Shown here one piece after another: positions 22,752-32,780 of a stretch of 64,000 nucleotides of DNA (positions are counted from its first letter, which is position 1; each line of letters starts with the position of its first letter). The position numbers were made by a program, and so were the translations under genes. The notes below the pieces were generated by a model. It worked only from the letters and a program-made list of their open reading frames with translations. It ran no database searches and was not told the origin of the DNA. This DNA comes from Hortaea werneckii. Lineage: Eukaryota > Ascomycota > Dothideomycetes > Mycosphaerellales > Teratosphaeriaceae. The stretch lies in the NCBI GenBank assembly GCA_037044905.1, contig JBAOKB010000105.1, positions 310,001 to 374,000 of the forward strand, in the 5' to 3' direction.

Positions 22752-24896
22752 TCACCTTCTCTGGGTAACTTCCCCCGGAGCGGGAAGGACTTGCTTCACG
22801 CTCTCCAGTATCTGAGCACTTGGATCTTCGTCCGAGTCGTCTGACAGGTAGTCTTCGGTAGACGAGGTCTTGGCGCTGTTGCTGCGACTTCTGGTTTCGG
22901 GCAATGATGCCAAGTTGCTCTTAGAGGATGGGTATAGTGGTATATTCGGATGGTCTGGTGCAGAGGTCAGTGTTGAGCAATATCCCTCGACCGGGCCATC
23001 TTGTTCGTATTCTTGAGCCTGAGTACGTGGGTTTGTACTGTCCTGCCGCGCCTGCATGTGAGTCCGTAGCCCGTCAAGCTGTTGGTCTTGGGCCATATCC
23101 GTAGAGCCTTCTGGGAAAGCCACATGATGCCCGTGACTCAATCTCAGCCTCTCTCTAGCTTCATCTGATGACTTCGGATCAATGCTTGAGAAGAGCTTGT
23201 CAAGATCGCCATCGCTGAACTGGCCGTATGCGCCCACCAGCAACTTTTCGCGGATCCGTCTGCTTACCTGAACGGGGTGAATAGCCATCGCTTGTTGCTC
23301 GATCGATCGCTTTAGTACTGGAGCTATTATTATGCCCTCTTCTTTCGTACTAAGTCTAGAGATCTTATTGAGCGCTGCAAGCTTTGTCGAGTCTGCGTAA
23401 AGCTCTCCAGCGTCGTTCCCGTAAAGTTTGGCGGTGTAATGTTGAATAGTTTGCTCGTTGCATCCTAGCTCTACGAGGAGATCAATAGCATCGTATTCTG
23501 GATCGCTGAAGCGAGTTTTAGCCATCTGTTCATGACCTTGCTTCTCGTGTGAGTATCTTATTGTAGTGATGACAAAATCCACCCACGAGAGCACTTGTTG
23601 CACATCAAGCGTGCCAGCGTGCTGACGGAACTCGATAGTCATCTTCTTGTCCGGCGACTCCCCATCCCAAGGGAAAACGCAGAGATTTCCGATGCTGATT
23701 GTGGACTCGTGTCCATTGGCCATCAGAGAATTGAGATCTAGTACTGTTGGAGCATTCTGTATGACGAATGCATTTGCTCCAGCGCTGTATTGATGTGCTG
23801 CTTTCTCAAGGTCAGTGCTCTCCGCAAACATGCTCTCTGGGTAATGCCCTGTACGCACTGCGCCGAGAAGGTCGACATCCTCTGGACTGTAGGTCTTCCT
23901 CTCCCCCATTTCCCCAGACAGATAGAAACTGTAAGCTGCAATAGGATCCAATGCTTCATAGCCGGCTTGCAAACAGTGAAGGCGATGATGCACTCCTATA
24001 TGGTGCCATGCGCTCAGAGGAATATTGTAAACCGAATCGTCCCACAGTCCGAATTCTGCGAAGCCGGAAGTTGAGCGGTGGTATATGAATCTGTCCTGTA
24101 CAGGTTGAGTCGGAAGATCGCTACCGCCTATGCGCTGAATCGAATGTAGCATGTCTATCTGGCGCTCACAGAGAGCGAAGACCGTTAGAAGGTTCTTGAC
24201 CGTCTGTAGAGGAAAGCCATCTTTTTGGTTCCCAATATGAACGTGAAGACCACAAGAGCCGTTCACAAAGGGATAGAAACGTCCAGGGATGCCTTTGAAG
24301 GCCATCCCAGACATGCCGTTGATAATTGCGAGAACAGCAGAGATTTCTTCGCTAAATGCCATGCTGTGCGTGTGTTCTGGTTGGTCTCGGCTCTCTGTGG
24401 AATCGCGGTTCATTTCAGCGGAAAGAACACGGCTGACAACTTCGATCTTGTAGAACTGAACATGGCCTTGCCTGTCCTCGAGATATGCTGTCGCCTCTTT
24501 GGTACGAATCGAATCATCTTCGGTGACAATCCATCCGGTGTAATTTTCATCGTCGTCTTCGTCTAGATTCACCGTCAATTTGGTCTTGTATTTCTTATTG
24601 CATGCAACGCATCGTACTGTCACCGGTTGTTGGAGCATGTGTCGTACCGCTCGCTGTCCGAACAGGTCACTCTGGTGCACTTGAGGAAATGTAGTCACAT
24701 GTGCGAGGACGAACTCCAGCTCAATGCCTAATGTTGTGTGCAGGGATTGATGGTCTAAGCGGGTCTCATGCAGTCGCTCTGCGAGCTCCGCTATGGGCGA
24801 ATCGAGCTGCTCTGGCTGAAGATGGAAACTGTCGATCCTTTCAAGGGGCCTTGTAAGTGGGCGAAAGCTTATCGGAGCTTTAGGCGAGCCGGACAT
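22752..24896 (-). CDS. amidoligase-fold enzyme (Amidoligase_2-like)
   Basis: Predicted ATP-dependent carboxylate-amine ligase of the glutamine-synthetase-related fold, 714 residues, intronless. ATG is at 24894-24896; an in-frame TTG further upstream was not used. Motifs: GIELEF (residues 56-61), then a C95-x2-C98 pair in RCVACNKKYKTK, CGLHVHIGNQKDGFPLQTVKN in the middle, and MTIEFRQHAGTLD, the conserved EFR-H block near the end of the catalytic part. The last 200 residues are Ser/Asp/Gln-rich and probably disordered. Family members have been predicted by comparative genomics to make amide bonds in small molecules or modify peptides, but fungal members are largely uncharacterised. The next gene upstream on the same strand is a TPP-dependent decarboxylase; a functional link is not shown. 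Confidence 0.85.
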   Translation of the reverse strand: MSGSPKAPISFRPLTRPLERIDSFHLQPEQLDSPIAELAERLHETRLDHQSLHTTLGIELEFVLAHVTTFPQVHQSDLFGQRAVRHMLQQPVTVRCVACNKKYKTKLTVNLDEDDDENYTGWIVTEDDSIRTKEATAYLEDRQGHVQFYKIEVVSRVLSAEMNRDSTESRDQPEHTHSMAFSEEISAVLAIINGMSGMAFKGIPGRFYPFVNGSCGLHVHIGNQKDGFPLQTVKNLLTVFALCERQIDMLHSIQRIGGSDLPTQPVQDRFIYHRSTSGFAEFGLWDDSVYNIPLSAWHHIGVHHRLHCLQAGYEALDPIAAYSFYLSGEMGERKTYSPEDVDLLGAVRTGHYPESMFAESTDLEKAAHQYSAGANAFVIQNAPTVLDLNSLMANGHESTISIGNLCVFPWDGESPDKKMTIEFRQHAGTLDVQQVLSWVDFVITTIRYSHEKQGHEQMAKTRFSDPEYDAIDLLVELGCNEQTIQHYTAKLYGNDAGELYADSTKLAALNKISRLSTKEEGIIIAPVLKRSIEQQAMAIHPVQVSRRIREKLLVGAYGQFSDGDLDKLFSSIDPKSSDEARERLRLSHGHHVAFPEGSTDMAQDQQLDGLRTHMQARQDSTNPRTQAQEYEQDGPVEGYCSTLTSAPDHPNIPLYPSSKSNLASLPETRSRSNSAKTSSTEDYLSDDSDEDPSAQILESVKQVLPAPGEVTQRR

Positions 24897-25518
24897 ATTG
24901 GACGACAAGATAGGTTCCAGGCGAAGACCCAGTCTCGCTGCTGGCTTTCGGATATTCAAAGATTGATGGTGCTGCGCTGTCGACGGGAGCAGGCTCAAAT
25001 CAGTAATGTGTACCTTCAATTCGAAAGCACAGAGCGAGAATCAATACTGTAATTCAAGAGAGGTGAGTCGAATGGTAGTAAGCAAGCCGACTATTGGCGT
25101 CAAACAAATCGTGTCGCCCTGTGAAGATAGCTTTATCACACAATGGCAATGTCCAGAACACAAAGCGAAAATTGTTAGGGGACAGTGTTTCCTTGCGGAT
25201 GTCAAGTCGTGAATGACAAAGGGATTCATTTTTCGCTCTTACACCCGTACTTCGCTGTCGATCGATCAAAGTAGTGAATGGCCGCAAGCTGGATAATGGT
25301 TTTCATCGAGGCCGTAGAAGTCAAAGATTCGTAGTATCGCCAGGGCCAATTGAGACTAAAGTAAACACAATTTGTATTAAAGCAGCCTGGCAGCGAGTCG
25401 GCATGCTTTGATAAGGGTAAGCAGAATGTTCCCGGTGCCAGAAGCGACAGAAAGTGCAGTCGGGCAGTAAGATCAAGATCGAGCGACGGCTGAATTCATG
25501 TATCTCCTCTGAGATGCT
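24897..25518. other. intergenic, amidoligase promoter
   Basis: A gap of 622 bases between two minus-strand genes. The short frames show no domain. Nothing else is seen. Confidence 0.5.
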
Positions 25519-27845
25519 TCATCCCCCTACAGTCTTGCTGCCTGCGGCGTTCTTGTTGTTGAAAGCTTCAACAGCTTCTGTAGTGAGCCTTACAGAGACC
25601 GGAGCATCTAGCTCTGGAAGAATCAACTCAACAAGCTGGAACATGGTTAGCAGGAATCCGATAAATGACAAAGTCGCCTGGTTGTATACCTGGAAGCTCT
25701 CACAAGCGTTGAAAGCCTTGTCTGCGAGAAGATGATCAAGCGCTTGACAAGTTCGTATAGGGCCGTAGTATCTGGTAGCGTGCTTGGGACCGAAGACAGA
25801 AGCCAGAGTTTTGTAATCCCATAGAGGAAGGGTGTTGTAGGAAGCATCCTTCCCATGGATCAGGCGCTCGACCGTGTACCCATTGTTGTTGAGTACGAAG
25901 CTTATCACATCAGCGTTGAGTCGTGTTGAGCAGCTGGGGACTTACACAATTGGTTTGTGATCGAGTTTCAAGGAATCGGCAAAGAATTGTGCCGTGAGTT
26001 GAAGGCTACCTTCGCCGGTGACGAGGATACCGCGCTTGTATGTGCCGTTGTCTTTTGCTGCTTGGAACGCACCCGCTGAGGATGGCCCCGCGTACCCGAT
26101 GGACCCAAAGACTGTTTGGTTGTACCTGAATACCTTGAATCAGTCTCTGTGACATCTCATAACTAGCATGGCCTGCTTACATGTTACAATCCTGCGGCAG
26201 CTTGGAAGCCGAAAGACCAAATGCTGGTAGACGCATCAGCTAATGCTTTCTTGAAGGTGTTGGAGTCTTACCAGAAGTACCAGTCTCACCAACGACAATA
26301 TCACCGGGTTTGAAAAGCTTGGTCAATGCCTGTTCGTGTATCAGCGAAGCCAGACCATACGTTGTACCTTCAGTCGTACACTCCAAAGGTAGTCCTGGTT
26401 GAGTTCATTTGATGTCCGAGCAGGCACCGGGTACACATCCCAATCGATCTTGGCAGGTGGCCTCGACACGTTGCTGGCCTTCAGCTCGCGGAGGAGTGCT
26501 TTAATTACACCTTTGATTCCCGCATTATACGTCTTGCCGCCCATCTATACGAGAAGTGAGAATATATCAGCACAGGTGAGAGAATGCTGACTTACCTGAG
26601 TATGAAACCTCTGCAGATCGATGATTAAGGATTCACGAACGTTGTCGGTGAACTCGCCAGTGTTAAAGTCGATCTTCGAACCTTGTCAGAGATCCAATGG
26701 CACCCTGCAGGCGGAGAAAGACAGACTTACTCTATAGCTTCCGAGCCAGATCACACAGTCCGCACGCTCCTCAACCGCCTTTCGGACGGCTGGCAGGGAC
26801 CCGCCGCCTTGATAAACGCCGGCGAAGTTGGGCAAAGTCTCGTCGGCGCCGCCTTTGCCCATGCAAGTGGTGAAGAAAGCATAGCCTGTAGATTTGGCTA
26901 GCCTGTTAGCCAGGTCGGTGCACCCGTTTCGCACACAGTTTCCATCGAGGATGATGATAGGGTATCTACTGACTCTCAGGCGGGACCGAATCTCTTGAAT
27001 GACATTCGACTCCTCGTTTATGTCATTCGGCGGAAGTTGTCTGACCAAGGGCGTCTTCAGACCTATGGAAGATATGATCCGATGTGACATATCCACTGGC
27101 ACGCCAATGTAAACAGGCCTGGATTCGTAAAGCATGGCATTCAGACATCGGTCGATATCGTTGGCGGCAGTTGCAGGGTCCGTAAGGATAGCAGTGTCGC
27201 TGTAGGCTTCATTCAGAGGAGAGCATAGACATAGTGTTCGATTTACTTACACGCTAATGTGTTTGACCATTTCATGGTACATGCTGAATGGACAGTCAAT
27301 CGAGCCATACTTCTCTTGTAGACTCCCATGTACACACCCAAAGTCTCCAGTGCCAAGGGTATGGTGCATGAGTGTGTGATTTTTCATAGCGGTCACACCT
27401 GATAAGGTCAGCTCCGTATTTCGGGCAATGAAGGATGACTGACCAGGGTACCCAACCACATGGCAGACTGGAACAAATTCGGCGAAGGCACCGGCATGAG
27501 CGCAGTATGCTGATAGCTCACCTGGGCCGAAAGTGGTAACAAAGGCACCGGCACCATTGATTCGCGCATACCTACAAAAATTAGTACGTTGACATGAAGG
27601 TTGCTGGACAGGCTCTCTTGCCCATCTGCCGCGTAGCCTGCGATGAGCTCGTTGGCATTGCCACTGAATTGCACCCCCGCCTCACCGATGAGATCTAATA
27701 GAGCAAGCTCATAATCTGCAACTCATCAGTCCACGTGCTTTTAAGATCACTGTGCAAATGTACCTCCTGGTACTCCCCAGACCGTCTTGATGCCGAGCTC
27801 AGCAAGGCGATTGAAGAGGTATTGACCAATGGTGATCTCTGCCAT
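25519..27845 (-). CDS. pyruvate decarboxylase-like TPP enzyme, 12 exons
   Basis: Thiamine-pyrophosphate-dependent 2-oxo-acid decarboxylase, cytosolic, 594 residues after splicing. Exons (coding order): 27845-27764, 27715-27622, 27571-27444, 27398-27251, 27199-26731, 26673-26596, 26544-26368, 26329-26272, 26223-26181, 26125-25946, 25900-25690, 25635-25519. They total 1785 nt, an exact multiple of three. Motifs: VWGVPGDYELALLD, catalytic Glu in NANELIAGYAADGYARI, the HH pair in HHTLGTGDF, and the TPP motif GEGSLQLT...LNNNGYTVE. The usual GDGS is GEGS here, which occurs in some fungal relatives as I recall. Intron 2 (27572-27621) has a GC donor and intron 7 (26330-26367) is only 38 nt. Pyruvate is the default substrate; indolepyruvate or phenylpyruvate are alternatives. 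Confidence 0.9.
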
Positions 27846-29299
27846 ATCTGTTCTCAAGAGTCGGAAGTACACTTGTAAGTGCAGCACGTTCTAGCGGGAG
27901 GCCACGAGGTATTCATATACCCTTCACAAAGCTTCCCTCATCCGGATGACGGCGGGGATTCGACAGCAACAATCATTACAAAGCTTGCAGCTACATTTGC
28001 TGGCACCTACATCCAATGCGTACTCTAATGGAAACCCTGTTGCCTACCTCTTTCTTGAATGCGATCCCGGATATCGGCCGATCTAGAGTTACCCGGGCGC
28101 CGTAGCATCTCGACTGGAGAAGTGGACAGGCGGCCGTTCGGCGAGAAGAATCCATTGGCTCGGACTCAGATGTGACTGTAGCGCAACAGCTTCTACACAG
28201 CTCGGCTTGCATCCGGTGCTATATGGCTTACTGAGGTACCCGCAGATGCAGTGTTGTAAGCTCGCAAAGAAAGGAACTGAAGTTGCCCTTCTCAGCCACT
28301 TCCGGCCGAGCAGTGATGTTCTGCATGTTTGCCTTAGGAGGTGGTTGGCGGACCTGGCGAACGTCGAACACAACACATTCTTCGATCAACGGCGTATAGA
28401 AGGCGACCATCGTGAGGATTGAATCGCCTGAGAGGGTTTGGTCTTCATGGGGGATCTGAGTCGCAGCGCATTTACGGTGCCGCTGACACTGAGGAATGAT
28501 TTGAACACCGGCACCACTGGCGTCTCCAGCCATTCAATACATGGACTCCAGCTCAATGCAAATTGTACTTAACCTTCGCCATACAGAAGCATCAGGACGA
28601 ACGATAAGCTCATTCAAGCCAGCTGTTGTTGATACCGAGCTGAAGCTTCGGAGGGTGGTGGAACCCGAGGTTATTCTTGTTGTCACCTGCCAGTATGGCC
28701 TAACATGGATACATTGGTGTCACTGTGGCACAGCGAATCTGTATCCTCAGCATTTAAATCAAAGGAATACCAGCAGCCGGGACCGTGGGCGTTCAATGCT
28801 GCAGGTGTAATGGAGGATTTCCGTACGTCACCAGGACTCTGGATCGGCAATCGGGAAATTAGCCTCTACCGGGGTTGAGGGATATCGCGGGCCTGCAATG
28901 GATGCAAACCCCTCATCTTGTCGTCCGTATAGAGGTAAGATTGCCTCAGAACCTGCACCGGTAATCTTCAGCGTTGAATTTCTCATCTCCAACTGTTATC
29001 AGCGCTTCCCACTCAACCCTCTGCTTGTCTGCACACGTTCAACGCTGGCTCCCCGTAACCCGGGATCCGTTCATTACGATAGCAGACTGACACTCTGCAC
29101 ATTGGTCCATTGGCTTCCTTGAGGGTCTTCGACCACTATCATTCTCCCACTTGCGCATTTCGCGACTCCCACTTGCGCATTTCGCGAGGGGCAATTGCCA
29201 CTCCGATTCCCATCTCAAGCCTGCTCAGCGGTCGACCACCGTGGGCCGTGACATCCGCTATACCCGCTATACCCGCCCATACCCATTTCAGCAAGCACA
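27846..29299. other. intergenic, divergent promoter region
   Basis: This 1.45-kb region separates the decarboxylase and DUF1275 genes, which point apart. A 101-codon minus frame at 28228-28533 begins with ATG but has no domain. A perfect 22-bp tandem duplication is at 29144-29187 and CTATACCC-type repeats lie near 29258-29283, just upstream of the DUF1275 start. Confidence 0.5.
29144..29187. repeat. perfect 22-bp tandem duplication upstream of DUF1275 gene
   Basis: Two adjacent copies of a 22-mer starting CTCCCACTTGCGCATTTC, at 29144-29165 and 29166-29187, identical at every base. They lie 113-156 bases before the ATG at 29300, where promoter or 5' UTR elements are expected. Confidence 0.9.
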
Positions 29300-30248
29300 A
29301 TGCCTCACAACTACGGCACTGTAGAGAGCAGCCAGAATAACCGGAATGGCCTACTCGATACAACCGACCAGGAACGGGCAACCCTCCTCGGCAAACCCGA
29401 TCGCGGGCAGTCCACTATGATCAGGGTCCGCCACCACTTCGACGTAAACCTCAACAAGAAATGGGGAGACTTGGCTCTCCTTCTATGCTATATCATCACT
29501 GGCCTGCTAGATAGCAGCAGTGTGCAGGTCTGGGGCTCGTTCGTGAGCATGCAGTACGTAAATCCCTAATTCTTTCTGGCAAAGCAAGATGTATATTAAC
29601 ACGAGAACAGAACAGGTAAAGCTTGAGATGATTATCCGTTGGCTTAGCAGATACTTACACTTGATTGCAGGAAACACTGTATACTTTGGCCTCGGCATCG
29701 TAGCACCTAGGGAATCGACACGCTGGATCCGCTCTGGGATCTCGATCGGCTGCTTCTGCCTAGGCAGTATGATGTTTGGGCACTTCCACCGGTACTTCGG
29801 GGGCCGCAAACGCTGGGTCATGGTCACTTCTTACGGGCTTCAGGTCCTGTGCATGGTAGGCGCAGCCCTGATGGTGTCGCTCGGTCCGCAGACGGGCTCG
29901 GGCGGAGCAGTCAGCGTCTGGATCGGTCTGCCGTTGGCTCTGATCGCTTTCCAGTCGGGTGGACAGGCGTACACGAGCCGGGTGTTGCAATACGGTGGTC
30001 TGACTAGTGTCGTCCTGACGTCTATCTATTGCGATCTGTTTTCGGATGCGAAGCTCTTCGCAGGGTTGACTGAGAATGTGGAACGGAACAGGCGGACTGC
30101 AGCTCCAATTTTGTTGCTGGTGGGCGCTATGATTGGAGGTGTCTGGGCTCATAGTAGCGTTGGCCTTGCTGGCTCATTGTGGTCTGCAGTGGGACTCAAG
30201 TTTCTCATTACGTTGGCTTGGGCATTCTGGCCGGCTGAGAAAGAGTGA
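29300..30248 (+). CDS. DUF1275 (YoaK-type) membrane protein with a 5-nt microexon
   Basis: Predicted multi-pass membrane protein of the DUF1275 family, probably a transporter, substrate unknown. Proposed exons are 29300-29553, 29611-29615 and 29671-30248, giving 278 residues in frame. Introns are 57 nt (GTACGT...AACAG, TATTAAC branch) and 55 nt (GTAAAG...GCAG). A two-exon model loses frame at the most conserved motif; the 5-nt exon AACAG restores SMQTGNTVYFGLG, the family signature. A soluble N-terminus of about 55 residues precedes hydrophobic segments: LALLLCYIITGLLD, SIGCFCLGSMMFG, LQVLCMVGAALMVSLG, WIGLPLALIAFQ, ILLLVGAMIGGVWA and LKFLITLAWAFW. The family also shows GLLDS and RxRxLQYGGLTSV-like blocks here. 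Confidence 0.82.
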
Positions 30249-30317
30249 TGATCATAATTTAGATGCGTTAGCATGCTGCGATGGTACCTGTACCGACTAT
30301 ATCATATTCACATCAAA

Positions 30318-31469
30318 TCACAGCGACTGAACCGCCGCCTTAGCAGCCTCGAAGGCTTCCCTCTCAAATCCCAGCTTCTCTCCCAAAAGAATGATATCGT
30401 GCGGTCCATATTCACTAAGATGGTCTTCTACCACATTCCCCTTGACGCTACGCATTTGCTCGACGAAAGTTAAAATCGGATTCGCCATGAACTCCAATCC
30501 ACCAGTGTGCACGAAAACCTTCGCCGTGGTCGCAAAAGGATTGCCGTAAGCCTGGATGTAAGGGTTGTGGATTGTGACACCGGTTGAGGGATCAGGCATC
30601 AGACAGCTTGCGCCCCAATGGCCAAACGCCTCAGTGACATAGTCAGTTTGGAAATGTGGTGCGGACTCAGATGGCTTCTTGGAGCTGGCAACGGCGTCAA
30701 GCTACGAGATTGTTGTCAGCGGAAGATTCTCGCTAAGGTTCTGCGGTGCAATCTTTCTATTACGTACCCATGGCGACCATAACCAGACATTCCCAGGTGG
30801 CTTCAGACCCAGCGATTCGCCGTAGCTTTCAAGATAGCGCAGCAGAGCCAGCGACAGATTGGCACCGGCGCTATCGCCACTCACGATGATCCGCTCAGGC
30901 GCGACACCCTGGGTCCGGACCAGATGCGCATAGCACGTCAGCGCATCTTGCAGCGCAGCAGGAAAGCGTCCCTGGCGGTCCCCAGCAGACAAGCGGTATT
31001 GCGAGCAGAGGACATGGGATATACGGCCTTTCCCAGCCTTGAGGAGAGTCCGTGCTAGAAACCCAGCATCCTGTTCCCGCCCGTCGCCAATGACATACGC
31101 TCCCCCGTGGAAATGGAGCACGACCTGCTCGAGCTCCGTTGCTTTCTGAGGACGAGAGGGATACCACGTCGCTCCCGTCTGGGCCGGTTGGATCTCACGA
31201 TCGATACGTGTAATTTCCTTGTACGTGGACGAGACTGCCGGAGGGATGAGCACAAATCGATCCCCTTCAGCACCAGGCTCGAGCTTCGCAGGCGGACTCT
31301 TCCCTCGAAGGCTTAGGGCAGAGATGACCAGACGGATGATGTGGACGCTGATTGCTTGCTTGTAAGTCCATTGGCGACAGGGTCGTTGGGATGAGAAGAT
31401 GAACAGGAAGGTGTAGAAGGGAAGGGTACAGATGTTGGTGAACAGGCGCACTGCCGATTGAACCCCCAT
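30318..31469 (-). CDS. alpha/beta hydrolase (HSL-like, fold-3) with one intron
   Basis: Esterase or lipase-like enzyme of 361 residues. Exon 1 is 31469-30768, exon 2 is 30701-30318, and the 66-nt intron has a GTACGT donor and TCGTAG acceptor. ATG is at 31467-31469. The N-terminus has a hydrophobic stretch (PFYTFLFIFS) that could anchor it in a membrane. Catalytic features: oxyanion-hole motif HFHGGAYVIGDG, nucleophile elbow GDSAGANLSL, an acidic residue after the hydrophobic strand (KVFVHTGGLEFM), and a candidate catalytic His in SEYGPHDIIL. This arrangement resembles the HSL/steryl-acetyl-hydrolase group. Substrate is unknown. It converges with the DUF1275 gene; the stops are about 70 bases apart. 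Confidence 0.85.
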
Positions 31470-32078
31470 GGTCTTTCAATGCGTGGAATTATATTCTTGG
31501 GTGCTTAGGTGTGTGCAGTAGCTTTACGAATCGAAGGGCAAAGGACCAGCCTTTTGACGCCATTCTATACGGTCCATGCATGACATGATCTCCACCGATG
31601 GGCCGAACATGTGAAACCCTACGCCAGACGCGGGGAACGAAGCCTTCGAGCAAAAACCTGCGGTAATCGAACAATGGTTCTACGCGGTAGCTCATTTACA
31701 CGTTGGCGGCGCGAATTTTGAACGCGGCAAGGCGCCTCAGCCCGAGGTTGTTGTTCGAGGACTTTTTGCCGAGGTACGGGAAAGCTTCTCCCTTCAGCGA
31801 TTCTTGAGGCGACGTGCGAGAGGACTGGTAAGATGAAATGGCCATGTTTACAGTCTGTAGTGGATCTCGTCATTCAAGAAGGGAAACATCTCGTTTTCGA
31901 ACGGTCTATCACTCCAGCCTGCACATCACGATTTCCACATTGCTTCATATTCTAGGGCAGACAATTTGATCAACATTTTCTTCATCAACAGCACAGCCAT
32001 TCGATACCTTCCATCGTTCTCTACTCAGACTAGACAATGAAGCCCGAAGCAGCAATTCGAGCCAGATGCCGTTGGAAA
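31470..32078. other. intergenic, hydrolase promoter
   Basis: This 609-base gap lies between two minus-strand genes. An 84-codon ATG frame at 31619-31873 is Arg-rich with no domain and is not called. Nothing else is evident. Confidence 0.45.
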
Positions 32079-32537
32079 TCATAAGCTGAACTCCAGCCTG
32101 TTCCCGGCGTAGTCGCGAGCGAAAAATCGCGATGGGTATTCTACGCCTTGTGCACCTGCACCACCAATTAATCCCGGCACAAGACAAACAGAACGAGAAC
32201 ACTTACCAGAATCTTTATCGCCAGGTCTATCAGCCTCCTGAGGTGCAGCAGGCCCGCCGTTCGTGAAGTGTTCCCATATCCGCTGTCGAAGCTGCAACAA
32301 CGCATCGGGGCTCTCTATCTTGAAGCACGGATGTCGCGAAGACTTAGTCTCGTTCATTCCCAGTGCGACATGCACCTGCTGGCCGGAGTCGCCAATGTCA
32401 AACCATCTCAGGCTGTTCTTCTGTAATTTGGGGACTTCGCGTGGCTTTAATCCCAAGGTCTCGCCGTAGAAGTGGTCGGCTTGCTCTAATGTGCCGGGTG
32501 GCACAAGTATGTTGACGTGAGCCAGTCCGCTGATCAT
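32079..32537 (-). CDS. VOC-superfamily (glyoxalase/bleomycin-resistance fold) protein
   Basis: Small metalloenzyme-fold protein of 132 residues. Exon 1 is 32537-32207, the intron is 32206-32147 (GTAAGT donor, ACAAG acceptor), and exon 2 is 32146-32079. ATG is at 32535-32537 (MISGLAHVNILVPPG); an in-frame TTG upstream was not used. The first beta-alpha-beta-beta-beta module has the typical HVNILVP strand and FYGETLGL turn, and the second ends ARDYAGNRLEFSL with the usual N-x-x-E metal-binding Glu. The first-strand His (H7) and this Glu are likely metal ligands. One VOC domain means dimerisation would be needed for a full active site. The reaction is unknown. Confidence 0.85.
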   Translation of the reverse strand: MISGLAHVNILVPPGTLEQADHFYGETLGLKPREVPKLQKNSLRWFDIGDSGQQVHVALGMNETKSSRHPCFKIESPDALLQLRQRIWEHFTNGGPAAPQEADRPGDKDSGKCSRSVCLVPGLIGGAGAQGVEYPSRFFARDYAGNRLEFSL

Positions 32538-32780
32538 GTTGTGAGCTGCGTCGGTATGTTCAAGTCGCAATCTTTGACCTATGCTGGTGATAAAACGATA
32601 ATGTTCTGTACATCGGCATCGGCGGGGTTGTCATAGATGAGACGGCTCGGGTGAAAGCGCGGCGATCAGAAGCCGACTTCACGATGCAGCGGCTGTAACA
32701 TCAGCCGGAAACCATTCAGTATCTTGCCGATCGAGACCGGCAGCTCTTCTCGCATATAACGACATTGGCTTTCAGGATGC

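Noticed and set aside
28228..28533. 101-codon minus-strand ATG frame
   Set aside because: No domain, no homologous-looking motif, and no splice-compatible neighbours; it lies in a promoter region.
29589..29670. Direct in-frame start of DUF1275 exon 3 from an upstream ATG at 29589
   Set aside because: This would drop the conserved first membrane segment and MQTGNTV; the three-exon model keeps both and has proper splice sites.
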